Shown here piece after piece: positions 40,478 through 49,668 of a stretch of 64,000 bases of DNA (positions within the stretch are counted from its first letter, which is position 1; each line of letters begins with the position of its first letter). The stretch is taken from contig NZ_FUYB01000007.1 in NCBI RefSeq assembly GCF_900167255.1, positions 62,001 to 126,000 of the forward strand, read 5' to 3'. The notes below the pieces were generated by a model, which had not been told where the DNA came from, did no database searches, and saw nothing but the letters and a program-made list of their open reading frames with translations. A program made the translations under genes and the position numbers. This DNA comes from Thiothrix eikelboomii. GTDB lineage: Bacteria; Pseudomonadota; Gammaproteobacteria; Thiotrichales; Thiotrichaceae.

Positions 40478-41389
40478 CTAAACTTCAGCACGCTTAGCGC
40501 GTTGGCAATAAATCCGCGCAAACTCTAAAAGTTCTTCCATTGCTGGCACTTTAAACTTTTGGCGCTGACGGACAAAGGAAAAATCACGAGTCAATGGCGG
40601 ATCTAAAGGTTTAGAAACTAAGGAGCTGAGCTTAATTTCCTTGCTAATACTAGCACTAGAAACGACCGAAACACCCATACCGGCTTCAACGGCACCTTTC
40701 ACTGCTTCTGGGCTACCGAGCTCGAGGCAATTATTAATCCCGTGTTTATCAACTCCTTGAGCAAACAAATAGTCAACCATGACCTCGCGTGTACCTGAGC
40801 CTTCTTCACGACAAATCAGCGGGTATTTGACCAAATCTTTTGCTGTCACTTTATCTAATTTAGCCAGCTCATGACTTGGTGGGACAATCACGACCATCTC
40901 ATCAGTCCGACAGACCTCAACCAACAAGTTTTTATTGGTTACAGGGCCTTCGACTACACCTAAGTCAATGACATTGTTTTCCACCATAGAAACGATGCCT
41001 TCGGTATTAGAGACTCTTAAACGCAACTTAATGTCAGCATTTTTGGATTTAAAATCACCCAATAATGAAGGCAACATATACTCAGAAATCGTCGTGCTCG
41101 CACCAATCGTCAACGAACCACTAATATCATCCGTCATTTCTCGAATGGCATTTTCCATTTCGCCATACAGATCAAATATTTTCTCAGAATACTCGTAAAC
41201 AACTTGGCCAGCTTCAGTCAGGGTGACTCGATTATGGGTACGATCAAAAAGACGGGTATCAAACTGTTCTTCCAATTGGCGGATTTGAAAAGTCACCGCA
41301 GGCTGGGTCATATGAAGCACTTCAGCCGCTTTGGTGAAACTGAGCAAACGCGCAACCGCATGGAAGACTTGTAATCTTCTGTCTGACAT
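40478..41389 (-). CDS. LysR-family transcriptional regulator
   Basis: This 303-residue LysR-type regulator has an N-terminal winged helix (RLQVFHAVARLLSFTKAAEVLHMTQPAVTFQIRQLE) and a periplasmic-binding-like effector domain. SGSLTIGASTTISEYMLPSLL is typical of the CysL/YeiE/CbbR-like branch. The specific target and effector cannot be assigned. A run of nine G (41436-41444) lies about 47-55 bases upstream of the start codon, inside the probable promoter. The tract could alter spacing between promoter elements. A cco gene cluster lies upstream, reading in the same direction. Confidence 0.9.
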   Translation of the reverse strand: MSDRRLQVFHAVARLLSFTKAAEVLHMTQPAVTFQIRQLEEQFDTRLFDRTHNRVTLTEAGQVVYEYSEKIFDLYGEMENAIREMTDDISGSLTIGASTTISEYMLPSLLGDFKSKNADIKLRLRVSNTEGIVSMVENNVIDLGVVEGPVTNKNLLVEVCRTDEMVVIVPPSHELAKLDKVTAKDLVKYPLICREEGSGTREVMVDYLFAQGVDKHGINNCLELGSPEAVKGAVEAGMGVSVVSSASISKEIKLSSLVSKPLDPPLTRDFSFVRQRQKFKVPAMEELLEFARIYCQRAKRAEV

Positions 41390-41435
41390 TTAGAACTATT
41401 CTCCTTGTTAGTGACACTGCTTAGGTCAGGTATGA

Positions 41436-41444
41436 GGGGGGGGT
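41436..41444. repeat. G9 homopolymer in the lysR upstream region
   Basis: Nine consecutive G on the plus strand between the lysR start (41389) and the ccoS stop (41671). Tracts of this length slip during replication; here a length change would move promoter or leader spacing of the LysR gene. Confidence 0.85.
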
Positions 41445-41670
41445 TGACTCACTATTCCCTGATCTGATTTACCGGTCATCCATTACCGGATATTACCGTT
41501 TAATTTGACGATAAAAAATACCACTTTATAAAATATCTCTATCGAAAACTCTACAAATACTATCCTTAGAATAGGACAATTCTGTATAAACAGGGGCGGT
41601 TCGCACTGATAAAGCAAGTTTTTTTGATAAGAGGCGCAAGATTCACTACTAAATGTAAATTTTTTACACG

Positions 41671-41883
41671 TTAATGCTCTGTTTCCTCAGCTGGCGCCTT
41701 AGCTAGTTTTCGGTTGGACTGGTTTTGATGAGGAATACGCGGGTCATCATCATCCATCAAAATCCGGTAGGCGGGGCCTTCTAAATCGTCGTATTGACCA
41801 CTGCGTACTGTATAAATAAAGGCAATCACCACCACAATCATGACACCAATCGCAATTGGAATCAGTACATACAAAGCTTCCAT
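41671..41883 (-). CDS. ccoS: cbb3-type oxidase assembly protein CcoS
   Basis: CcoS is a small single-span membrane protein required for cofactor insertion into cbb3 oxidases. From the ATG at 41883 it has 70 residues: a hydrophobic N-terminus (LYVLIPIAIGVMIVVVIAFIYTV), then the conserved SGQYDDLEGPAYRILMDDDDP. A longer frame upstream (to 41982) overlaps ccoI and is not supported. It is last in ccoG-ccoH-ccoI-ccoS, 23 bp after ccoI. An AT-rich hairpin TGTAAA/TTTACA (41654-41668) just beyond the stop may serve as a weak terminator. Confidence 0.93.
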   Translation of the reverse strand: MEALYVLIPIAIGVMIVVVIAFIYTVRSGQYDDLEGPAYRILMDDDDPRIPHQNQSNRKLAKAPAEETEH

Positions 41884-41906
41884 CGTCGATGATCTCCTTG
41901 TTCGCT

Positions 41907-44339
41907 TTAAAACTGTTTTAACCGCAGTGAGTTTAGCACCACGATCAGTGAACTGGCTGACATACCAATTGCCGCCATCCACGGAGCTACCCAGCCCGTA
42001 GCGGCTAAAGGAATGGCCAAGAGATTATACGCAATCGTCCAAGCAAAATTTTGCTTAATAATGGTTTGCATGCGTCTAGAGGTTTTAATCGCAAACGGTA
42101 ACTGCTGTAAATTTTCTGAGAGCAACACCATATCGGCACTGGCTTGTGCCAACTGCGAACCGCTACCCATCGCGATAGATACCGCAGCCCCTGCTAAAAC
42201 GGGGGCATCATTTACCCCATCACCCACCATCGCCACGACCTTACCCTCAGCCTGTAAAGCTTGCAGATAGGCTAATTTATCAGCGGGTAATTGCCCACCC
42301 CAAGCCTTAGTTATCCCTACTTGCTCCGCGATAGCTTGAACTACTGCTGGCTGATCACCACTTAATAAGCTGATTTTAATGCCTAAACTCGTCAGCTCTT
42401 GTATTGCTGGTTTCGCCCCGGCTCGCAGTTGATCAGCTAAGCTTAGCTGTGCCAACCAACCGTGAGTAGAACCGAGATACACTTGGGAATACAGAGTTTC
42501 ATTGCCTTTACTCGCCGGTAAGGCTGTCTGGGTTAACTCAGCAACAAAGCTGGCTGTACCTAAGCGATAGCAAATACCTTGCCAATAACCTTGCACCCCA
42601 CGCCCAGATTCTGAGCTAAGCTGTGCCAAGTGATAAGGCTGCGGACTTAATGCTGCAATGGCTTTGCCGACTGGATGCTCTGAAGCCTGCTCCAAACCAG
42701 CAGCGAGCTGCTTACATGCCTGCTCTTGCATCTCACCCAAGCACTTCAAATCAACGACGGCGAGTTGCCCATAAGTCAGAGTGCCTGTTTTATCTAAAAT
42801 CAGCTCATCAATTCGCGCCAAAGTTTCTAAGGCATGACCTCGAGTCGTCAGTACCCCTTTTGAGGTCAATAAACCAGTGGCAGCCGTGAGAGCCGTAGGA
42901 GTCGCTAAGGAAAAAGCACAAGGGCAAGTGATCACCAAGACCGATAGCGCAATCCAGAAGGCTTGATTTGGCTCATGCTGATACCAATACAAAAAGACTG
43001 CCGTCGCCGTCAAGAGGATCAGCGGGACAAACCTTGAGGAGACTTGCTCAGCTAACCGCGCCAGCTCTGGCTTTTCAGCTTGAGCACGCTCTAATAAGCG
43101 AATAATCGCAGCCAGCACGGTGTGATCACCGACTTGACTGACTTGCAGAATTAAGGGGCTTTCAATATTGACTGTACCGCCGACTAGCTGATCACCTTCG
43201 GCTTTACGGCAAGGTAAGCTTTCTCCGGTTAATAAAGCCTCATTAGTACTACTCATGCCTTCGAGGACTAAACCATCGGCAGGTACGACTTCGCCCGGCT
43301 TAATCAGTACTCGATCACCACGTCTTAATTGGCTGACGGGTACTACCGTTTGCTGACCCTCTAGCAATAAAGTCGCCGTAGCGGGCATCAAACGGACTAA
43401 GGCCTCAGCCACTTGCCCAGCTTTATGGCGCGCATTCATTTCTAAATAACGCCCCGTGAGCAAAAAGAAAGTAAACATGGTCACCGAATCAAAATAGACC
43501 TCACCCCCGCCCGTAAGAGTCGCCCAGACACTAGCAATGAAAGCTATCCCAATCCCAATTGAAACGGGCACATCCATGCCAAAACGTCCGCGTCGCAGAT
43601 CACGCCAAGCCGATTGGAAAAAGACTCGTGCTGAATAAAATACCACTGGCACGGTCATCACTAGACTGATCCAGCGTAGGAAATGACGCATTTGCAGATC
43701 CATATCGGAGGCAGCACCAATATACATAGCAGCGGCCACCATCATGACTTGCATCATGCCTAAACCAGCAACAGCAATCCGGCGTAAAGCCGCCGACTTT
43801 TCTTTCTTTTGCAGGGATTCTAAGCGCCCGGGATCAAAAGGATGAGCATGATAGCCAATTTCAGTAATCGCCGTTAGGACTTGGCTAAGCTTGAGTTGCT
43901 GGCTATCCCAACGCAAACTAGCCCGATGAGTCGAATAATTAATCCGAAAATCCAGCACTCCGGGGAGCTGCTTGACATGATGCTCATTCAGCCAGACACA
44001 AGCTGCACACACTATCCCTTCTAAAATCAGCGAAGCTTCACGCACGGAACCCGCCGTTTCACGCACGAACGAGCGTTGCAAATCCAGACTATCATAGACT
44101 TGTAGGTCACGGAGTTGCTCAGGAATTAAATCCTCAGGGCGCGAGCTAATATCGGTACGGAATTTATAAAAATCCGTCAGCTGATTCGCCACAATCGCTT
44201 GTGCCACGGCTTGACAACCAGCACAACAGAGGCTGTGCTTGTGCTCCTCAATTTCAACTAAATAACGTGCACCTTGAGGAATCGGCAAACCACAATGAAA
44301 ACAGTTGGCCGCTAAACTCAATGACTCTGGTTTAGACAT
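41907..44339 (-). CDS. ccoI: copper-exporting P1B-type ATPase CcoI (FixI), cbb3 oxidase assembly
   Basis: CcoI delivers copper across the inner membrane for the cbb3 oxidase active site. From the ATG at 44339 the 810 residues show an N-terminal Cys-rich region (CFHCGLPIP, CCAGCQA). An HMA domain with GIVCAACVW and eight membrane helices follow, including the CPC metal site (TCPCAFSLATP). Phosphorylation (DKTGTLTYG) and hinge (MVGDGVNDAPVLA) motifs are intact. One base separates it from the ccoH stop codon, so they are coupled. All motifs for function are present. Confidence 0.95.
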   Translation of the reverse strand: MSKPESLSLAANCFHCGLPIPQGARYLVEIEEHKHSLCCAGCQAVAQAIVANQLTDFYKFRTDISSRPEDLIPEQLRDLQVYDSLDLQRSFVRETAGSVREASLILEGIVCAACVWLNEHHVKQLPGVLDFRINYSTHRASLRWDSQQLKLSQVLTAITEIGYHAHPFDPGRLESLQKKEKSAALRRIAVAGLGMMQVMMVAAAMYIGAASDMDLQMRHFLRWISLVMTVPVVFYSARVFFQSAWRDLRRGRFGMDVPVSIGIGIAFIASVWATLTGGGEVYFDSVTMFTFFLLTGRYLEMNARHKAGQVAEALVRLMPATATLLLEGQQTVVPVSQLRRGDRVLIKPGEVVPADGLVLEGMSSTNEALLTGESLPCRKAEGDQLVGGTVNIESPLILQVSQVGDHTVLAAIIRLLERAQAEKPELARLAEQVSSRFVPLILLTATAVFLYWYQHEPNQAFWIALSVLVITCPCAFSLATPTALTAATGLLTSKGVLTTRGHALETLARIDELILDKTGTLTYGQLAVVDLKCLGEMQEQACKQLAAGLEQASEHPVGKAIAALSPQPYHLAQLSSESGRGVQGYWQGICYRLGTASFVAELTQTALPASKGNETLYSQVYLGSTHGWLAQLSLADQLRAGAKPAIQELTSLGIKISLLSGDQPAVVQAIAEQVGITKAWGGQLPADKLAYLQALQAEGKVVAMVGDGVNDAPVLAGAAVSIAMGSGSQLAQASADMVLLSENLQQLPFAIKTSRRMQTIIKQNFAWTIAYNLLAIPLAATGWVAPWMAAIGMSASSLIVVLNSLRLKQF

Positions 44340-44340
44340 A

Positions 44341-45198
44341 TCAACCAGCAAGCGCAGAAACGTGAGTAGTACCCTTTACCTCATGGACTTCATCCCCCCG
44401 CTGAATGCGCAACACGACCGTCCACGAACCGGGCTCGTCCAATTGCACGCTTTGGCCATAAGTCCCTAGATTACTTTCTGGCAGAGTAAACTGCTTATCT
44501 TTACTCTTATCCGCTGGGCGTAAGAACCTTACTTCGACCTGCGCCCCACTCACAGGCTGACCTGCTTTATCGGTGACACTAATGCTAAAGACGGCAGCTT
44601 GTCCGGCACGCGGTGTTTGTTGCCAACCATTGAGCACTTGCCAACCGCGCTCACGTTGAACTTCAAGCTGATCTAAATGCTGATTAAACTGCGCATACTT
44701 TTCTTTAAAATCGTGTGGAACTGCACCGGGAAAGACAGAAGTTACCGGGCTGCTGGTAAAACGTGGCGCGGGTAAAAAACGTGCCATAAACTCACTACTG
44801 GCACCCTTATTCGCGAGGGTGATAATGATACTATCCACTGTCGCTAGAACAATGAAGAAGACGACAATAATGGCTGGTGCCCAATGAAACCAACCTTTCT
44901 TTGGCTGAGTACTGGTTTGGCCTAATTTAGCCTCTAAGCGCTGTCGATGACTACGATGACTGGTAATAATCCCCAAGCCATAGCCACTCATCACAAAGAA
45001 AGCGAAATGAATCGCAAAGACATCCACCCCTGCCCAATGGGTGGCCGCTAAGGGGATATAAACGCCCATCACTAACAAAATAGTGACTAAAGCAGCCAGC
45101 TTGCTATTCCATTTTAAGCCCAGATAAAACAGGAAAAATAAGGCAAACGACGCGAATACGCCGATACCTAAGGTTGTTAGTAAGCTGTAATTCTCCAT
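44341..45198 (-). CDS. ccoH: FixH/CcoH-family cbb3 oxidase assembly protein, extended form
   Basis: CcoH (FixH) stabilises and matures cbb3 oxidase. The 285-residue protein is longer than the usual ~150-170. Three hydrophobic segments (about 8-27, 33-52, 58-80) precede the canonical membrane helix (about 108-130). The periplasmic FixH beta domain follows (FSISVTDKAGQPVSGAQVEVRFLRP, GSWTVVLRIQRGDE). Its position between ccoG and ccoI supports the call. The added N-terminal part resembles an extra small membrane module fused to FixH. Confidence 0.85.
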   Translation of the reverse strand: MENYSLLTTLGIGVFASFALFFLFYLGLKWNSKLAALVTILLVMGVYIPLAATHWAGVDVFAIHFAFFVMSGYGLGIITSHRSHRQRLEAKLGQTSTQPKKGWFHWAPAIIVVFFIVLATVDSIIITLANKGASSEFMARFLPAPRFTSSPVTSVFPGAVPHDFKEKYAQFNQHLDQLEVQRERGWQVLNGWQQTPRAGQAAVFSISVTDKAGQPVSGAQVEVRFLRPADKSKDKQFTLPESNLGTYGQSVQLDEPGSWTVVLRIQRGDEVHEVKGTTHVSALAG

Positions 45199-45214
45199 AC
45201 TTAGCTCTTGCTCC

Positions 45215-46627
45215 TTAGGGCATCATAAACTGAGAAGGAATGATAACAGGCTCAGTCACTTCACCGCTGAGAGGCTCTAATTTAAAATGGAATTCACGAT
45301 TAGTTTTACTGCCCTTCCGTGCAGTCGCTGGCTGTTTCACCTTCGCAAAAACACGTACACTGGTGTCTGGCTCTAAACGAATATTATTAGGATCAACTTG
45401 CCCCAAAGATAAGCTCGCACCTTCCAAATCAGCCAAACTCAGGCGATAAGAGGCGGCAACTTGAGTCTTATTGTTAATCTTTACCTCATAACTATTCTGA
45501 ATACTACCATCTGAAAGCACCACATACAGTGGGCTACGGACTTGGACTGCCGTCGCCTCTAACATTTTGGTACTGGAAATACTCCAAACTAAGTAAGCAG
45601 CAGCTAATAAAGTGGCTAAACCATAGCCAATCGTGCGTAGCTTAAAGAAATGGGTTTTCTTCCCTTCCAAACCATTCTCAGAAGTGTAACGAATCAGACC
45701 ACGCGGCCATTGATACTTATCCATAATGCTATCGCAAGCATCAATACATAAAGCACAGTGAATACAAGCAATCTGCAAGCCCTCACGAATGTCGATCCCG
45801 GTTGGGCAAACCTGCACACACAGACCACAGTCTACACAGTCACCATGTCCTTGAGCTTGGCGGACTGCCCGATCACGTAAATCTTTAATGGGGGTAGCAC
45901 GCCCAGTCGAACCCTCGCCCCGCTGTGGATCATAAGAGACAATCAGCGTGTCTTGATCAAACATTACACTTTGGAAACGTGCATACGGGCAGACGTGCAA
46001 GCAGATATATTCACGCATCCAACCCGCCGCGAGATAAGTAGTGATCATTAACAAAAAAGCAGTGAAATAAGCGGCACTGGGTGCTTGACCAGTGAAGAAG
46101 TCTTTAGTCAGGGTAAAGGCATCACCCCAATATAAAACAAAGGTCAAGCCCGTCCATAAGGATAAAGCGAGCCAAGCCGCATGAGTTGCTCCGATTTTTA
46201 GGATTTTTTCTTGATTCCAAGCCTGCTTTTCTAAACGAATTCGCGCGACTCGATCCCCTTGAATGGCTTTTTCAATAAAACGAAAAGCATCTGTCCACAA
46301 AGTTTGGAAGCAAAAATAACCACAAAATACCCGTCCCAATAGCGTCGTGACAAAAAACAATAAAACCGCCGCTAAGAACAAGAGCGCCGTCAACCAGAAA
46401 ACATCCTGTGCATGCATCACTAGGTCAAAGAGATAATAACGTCGGGCAGGAATATCAAACATCACGGCTTGATCAGGTCCTACAGCTCGATCCCAACGCA
46501 GCCACGGCAAGATAAAAAACACCGCATAGGCTAGAACCATAATGCCGGTTTTTAAATTACGAAAACGCCCCTTGATTGAACGCGGCTGAATGACGTTTTT
46601 TGGCTGAATCACTTGCACATTGCTCAT
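45215..46627 (-). CDS. ccoG: cbb3 oxidase accessory ferredoxin CcoG (RdxA)
   Basis: CcoG is a membrane iron-sulfur protein implicated in copper reduction for cbb3 oxidase assembly. From the ATG at 46627 it is 470 residues, with several membrane helices and a polyferredoxin region containing CVDCGLCVQVCPTGIDIR and CIHCALCIDACD. The C-terminal domain is Ig-like (IYNNKTQVAASYRLSL-type fold, here KINNKTQVAASYRLSL). A start 36 bases upstream (46663) is possible; the shorter form gives the family-like opening IQPRSIKGRFRNLK. It is first in ccoGHIS, with an FNR-type box ahead. Confidence 0.93.
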   Translation of the reverse strand: MSNVQVIQPKNVIQPRSIKGRFRNLKTGIMVLAYAVFFILPWLRWDRAVGPDQAVMFDIPARRYYLFDLVMHAQDVFWLTALLFLAAVLLFFVTTLLGRVFCGYFCFQTLWTDAFRFIEKAIQGDRVARIRLEKQAWNQEKILKIGATHAAWLALSLWTGLTFVLYWGDAFTLTKDFFTGQAPSAAYFTAFLLMITTYLAAGWMREYICLHVCPYARFQSVMFDQDTLIVSYDPQRGEGSTGRATPIKDLRDRAVRQAQGHGDCVDCGLCVQVCPTGIDIREGLQIACIHCALCIDACDSIMDKYQWPRGLIRYTSENGLEGKKTHFFKLRTIGYGLATLLAAAYLVWSISSTKMLEATAVQVRSPLYVVLSDGSIQNSYEVKINNKTQVAASYRLSLADLEGASLSLGQVDPNNIRLEPDTSVRVFAKVKQPATARKGSKTNREFHFKLEPLSGEVTEPVIIPSQFMMP

Positions 46628-46951
46628 AACGGCTTGGGCTCTCAACTGAAGATGGCTGGGCATGCTACCCTAAGGAAGTCAATTTTACCTTGAGGGAGAT
46701 CAAGAAGGAACAGGAATTTTAGAGAACACTAATAAACGACCGACCTCAACACCGACCTTAACATTTGGTTAAACCACACCTTGGCCTACAAATACAAACA
46801 ACCTAATCCCTCAAAACCCAAGCCTCAATGCCAAAAAACCAACCAAAGATATATTTTTTAAAGGTTTTAGTAGACACTAGCTAAATCCCTTGGAAGGTTT
46901 AAGCTACGCTAAAGCTTACATTCAAAGATTATACTGTTAAAGATTAAACCA
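46628..46951. other. intergenic region between ccoG and xrtH
   Basis: 324 bp divergent gap. It holds the FNR-type box at 46690-46703 for ccoG. A stretch (about 46720-46850) is unusually poor in G and rich in A/C on the plus strand. Beyond about 46880 is the xrtH upstream region. No small gene was seen. Confidence 0.5.
46690..46703 (-). promoter_or_regulatory. FNR/ANR-type box upstream of ccoG
   Basis: TTGAGGGAGATCAA matches the FNR consensus TTGAT-N4-ATCAA at nine of ten defined positions. It lies 63-76 bases upstream of the preferred ccoG start, which suits oxygen control of cbb3 assembly genes. FNR control of cco genes is well known in other proteobacteria; here it is inferred from the site. 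Confidence 0.7.
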
Positions 46952-47464
46952 ATGAATAAAACTAGATTTCTAATCCTGTTACTGTTGTTGTTTGCTCTTG
47001 AGTGGCTACCCATCGTTCGAGCCGAGCTGATTACTCCCTTTACTGAACAGTTAGCTGCAATCAGTGCAGGCATCATGAAATTCTTTGATGCAGATGTCAC
47101 CTCCAATGGCATCATTATCCAAAGCCTTGCGAATGGTACTTCCGTGGTGATTCTAGCGGGCTGCAATGGAATTGAAGCCATGATCTGCTTAACCGCTGCG
47201 ATACTTGCCTACCCAGCCACTTGGCAGCAACGCTTATGGGGTTTGTTATTAGGCTATCTGGCGATTCAAAGCTTGAATATTCTTAGAATTATTAGTCTAT
47301 TTTATCTACTTCAATGGAATAAGCAGTGGTTTGAATGGGCGCACCTTTACATTTGGCAAGGCTTGATTTTCCTTGATGTATTGATTGCTTTTATTATTTG
47401 GATTCGTTGGGTCGTTAAGCAGAATAAATCCACCGTACAGCAACCTGCTTTGGATCATGGCTAA
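46952..47464 (+). CDS. xrtH: exosortase H (archaeosortase/exosortase family)
   Basis: Exosortases are membrane transpeptidases that cleave PEP-CTERM-like sorting tails; the H type acts on IPTLxxWG-CTERM proteins. The 170-residue protein has about five membrane helices. The catalytic residues are in the right order: Cys in AGCNGIEAM, Arg in NILRIISLFYLLQWN and His in EWAHLYIWQ. The short length is normal for XrtH. It overlaps the next gene by eight bases; that gene is the family's usual partner. No protein with an IPTL-type sorting tail was seen in the window, so its substrates lie elsewhere. Confidence 0.9.
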   Translation: MNKTRFLILLLLLFALEWLPIVRAELITPFTEQLAAISAGIMKFFDADVTSNGIIIQSLANGTSVVILAGCNGIEAMICLTAAILAYPATWQQRLWGLLLGYLAIQSLNILRIISLFYLLQWNKQWFEWAHLYIWQGLIFLDVLIAFIIWIRWVVKQNKSTVQQPALDHG

Positions 47465-48170
47465 CAGCCTCTTGCATCAGCTGTTGATCAACTCAAACTT
47501 AAGTCCACGCTGGTTTTTAATCAGAACCCTCGTCTACTTACCAATTTTGTTGATCCTAGGCTATTTACTCTCAGCTTGGTTAGTGCGCCCTGCACTCGAG
47601 CTCGCCCAATGGTTGTTACCTTTAGGTTTACCCCATTTAATTGAAGCCGCTGATATACAGCAGCACTATTTGATGCTGCATACTTATCTAGGCGCTCATA
47701 GCAGTGCCGAATTACCGCAAGGTTTTGCGCGTTTTTCTGCTAATTTTTTTGTGACCGGTCAACACTATCCTTTCTTGCTGACCCTCCCGCTCGACAGCCT
47801 CAAATATGCTTATGGCCTACCCGTTTTAAGTGCTTTAGTCCTAGCCAGTCCCGGCCAAGCTAGCACTAAATTAACGACCTTGTTCCTAGGTTGGGGCTTA
47901 GTCAGCCTGATTGTCGTCTGGGGGCTTTATTTCAATACGGCTAATTTATTAGTGCTTGATTTTAAACCCGAGCTAACGAATCAAGCTAAAACACTCTGGC
48001 CGCTATTCAATGAAGAACTAGTACAAGCCTTCATTGCCTTAGCTTATCGAATTGGTTTTCTGATTTTTCCTGCCGTGCTACCCATCCTGCTCTGGGCGCA
48101 GCGCAACCCGCTATTCCTTGAGCAACTGATTCATGGCTCACTACGCTACGAAAGTAAGCCGCAAACTTAG
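47457..48170 (+). CDS. exosortase H-associated membrane protein
   Basis: This 237-residue membrane protein starts at the ATG at 47457, overlapping the xrtH 3' end by eight bases. Four hydrophobic segments are visible (about 20-38, 112-132, 140-160, 205-228), with a periplasmic-looking stretch between the first two. The overlap and position match the conserved partner protein found beside exosortase H genes; its role is not established. A longer reading frame (to 47385) inside xrtH is not a likely start. Confidence 0.75.
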   Translation: MANSLLHQLLINSNLSPRWFLIRTLVYLPILLILGYLLSAWLVRPALELAQWLLPLGLPHLIEAADIQQHYLMLHTYLGAHSSAELPQGFARFSANFFVTGQHYPFLLTLPLDSLKYAYGLPVLSALVLASPGQASTKLTTLFLGWGLVSLIVVWGLYFNTANLLVLDFKPELTNQAKTLWPLFNEELVQAFIALAYRIGFLIFPAVLPILLWAQRNPLFLEQLIHGSLRYESKPQT

Positions 48171-48279
48171 TTAGGCCTATGCCTTAGTTCATCATCCTAG
48201 CCATCAGTAGGCTATGCGCTCTGTTGTGAACGCGCTAACATAGCGCCCTCTTGTCAAAAGCAATGGTGAGCTAACCCCG

Positions 48280-49635
48280 ATGAATGCTTTGGAATGGCGT
48301 GTTGCCTTTTCACTCTCTGCTGTGTATGCCGTGCGTATGCTGGGTTTGTTTATGATTCTGCCCGTATTCGCCCTCTATGCACAGACACTCCCCAACTCCA
48401 CTGAGTTACTAGCGGGCATCGCCATTGGTATTTACGGTCTGACTCAAGCTATTTTCCAAATTCCACTGGGTATCGCCTCTGACCGGATTGGGCGTAAACC
48501 CGTGATTATTGGAGGTTTATGCGTCTTTGCCTTAGGCAGTATCCTTGCTGCACTTGCACAGTCAATTGAAATGATTATTGTCGGGCGGACTCTGCAAGGG
48601 ATGGGAGCTATCGCGGCCGCAACGATGGCATTAGCCGCTGATTTAACCCGTGAAGAAAATCGCGCCCGGGTCATGGCTTTCATCGGTATGACGATTGGTT
48701 TGTCATTTATGGCAGCGATTATTTTAGGTCCGATTATTTATACTCAAGCGGGCATGGCAGGGATTTTTTGGTTCACCTTTGGCCTAGCGATTACCGGGAT
48801 TTTATTAGTGGGATGGGTTGTACCTACCCCGTTGCATATTCGTTCACATCGTGATGCTGGGATTGTAAGTGGCTATCTGCTGAAAGCACTTAAAAATAAG
48901 GCATTGTTACGTATGAATGCGGGGGTATTCGCTTTACATTTGATAATGACAGCTAATTTTTTAGTCATCCCTACCTTATTTATTCAGCAGCTTGACTTGC
49001 CAACTTTGGAGCATTGGAAAGTTTATCTACCGGTGTTTTTAGTAGCTTTCATTGGCTCAATTCCTTTAATTATTGTTGCAGAAAAGCGGCATAAAATTAA
49101 ACCTATGCTATTAGCTGCGATTACCTTATTAGTACTAGCTGAAATATTGCTGGCACTAGGATATGAAGAGCGCTACTGGTTATTAATCGCTTTTTCTTTA
49201 TTCTTTTTGGGCTTCAATTTCTTAGAAGCCATTCAACCGTCCTTAGTCGCCAAATACTCCGCCGTGGAAACTAAAGGCACAGCGATGGGGATTTATAATA
49301 GCACGCAATTTTTGGGCATTTTCGTAGGGGGTCTCGTGGGGGGTTGGGTGAACCAGCAATGGCAAGCAGCAGGCGTGTTTTGGTTAAGTGCGGTTGTAGC
49401 AGCCACTTGGCTATTGATCACCTTAAAGCTCCCCACTCCCGCCTTTTATACCAGCCGCGTCGTGCGGTTTGAACATGCGGTTTCAGACTGGGAAACCATG
49501 TATCAAACCTTGCAAAAAGTGCGCGGCATTTATGAAATTGCGATTGTGACCGAAGAGCAAGTCGCTTATCTGAAAGTCGATAAAAAAGAACTCGACGAGC
49601 AGGGGCTTCGTGCAATTTTAGAGGCAGCCGCGTAA
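48280..49635 (+). CDS. yajR: MFS transporter, YajR type with C-terminal YAM domain
   Basis: This 451-residue drug:H+ antiporter-1 family transporter has twelve hydrophobic segments. MFS motif A is GIASDRIGRKPVI, after helix 2. After helix 12 there is a soluble ferredoxin-fold tail of about 65 residues (SDWETMYQTLQKVRGIYEIAIVTEEQVAYLKVD), the YAM domain that marks YajR. E. coli YajR is 454 residues. The substrate is not established. It is adjacent to ssb, which begins 33 bp after its stop. Confidence 0.88.
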   Translation: MNALEWRVAFSLSAVYAVRMLGLFMILPVFALYAQTLPNSTELLAGIAIGIYGLTQAIFQIPLGIASDRIGRKPVIIGGLCVFALGSILAALAQSIEMIIVGRTLQGMGAIAAATMALAADLTREENRARVMAFIGMTIGLSFMAAIILGPIIYTQAGMAGIFWFTFGLAITGILLVGWVVPTPLHIRSHRDAGIVSGYLLKALKNKALLRMNAGVFALHLIMTANFLVIPTLFIQQLDLPTLEHWKVYLPVFLVAFIGSIPLIIVAEKRHKIKPMLLAAITLLVLAEILLALGYEERYWLLIAFSLFFLGFNFLEAIQPSLVAKYSAVETKGTAMGIYNSTQFLGIFVGGLVGGWVNQQWQAAGVFWLSAVVAATWLLITLKLPTPAFYTSRVVRFEHAVSDWETMYQTLQKVRGIYEIAIVTEEQVAYLKVDKKELDEQGLRAILEAAA

Positions 49636-49668
49636 AATTAGCCGTCATACCTCAAGAAAGGATCGAAT

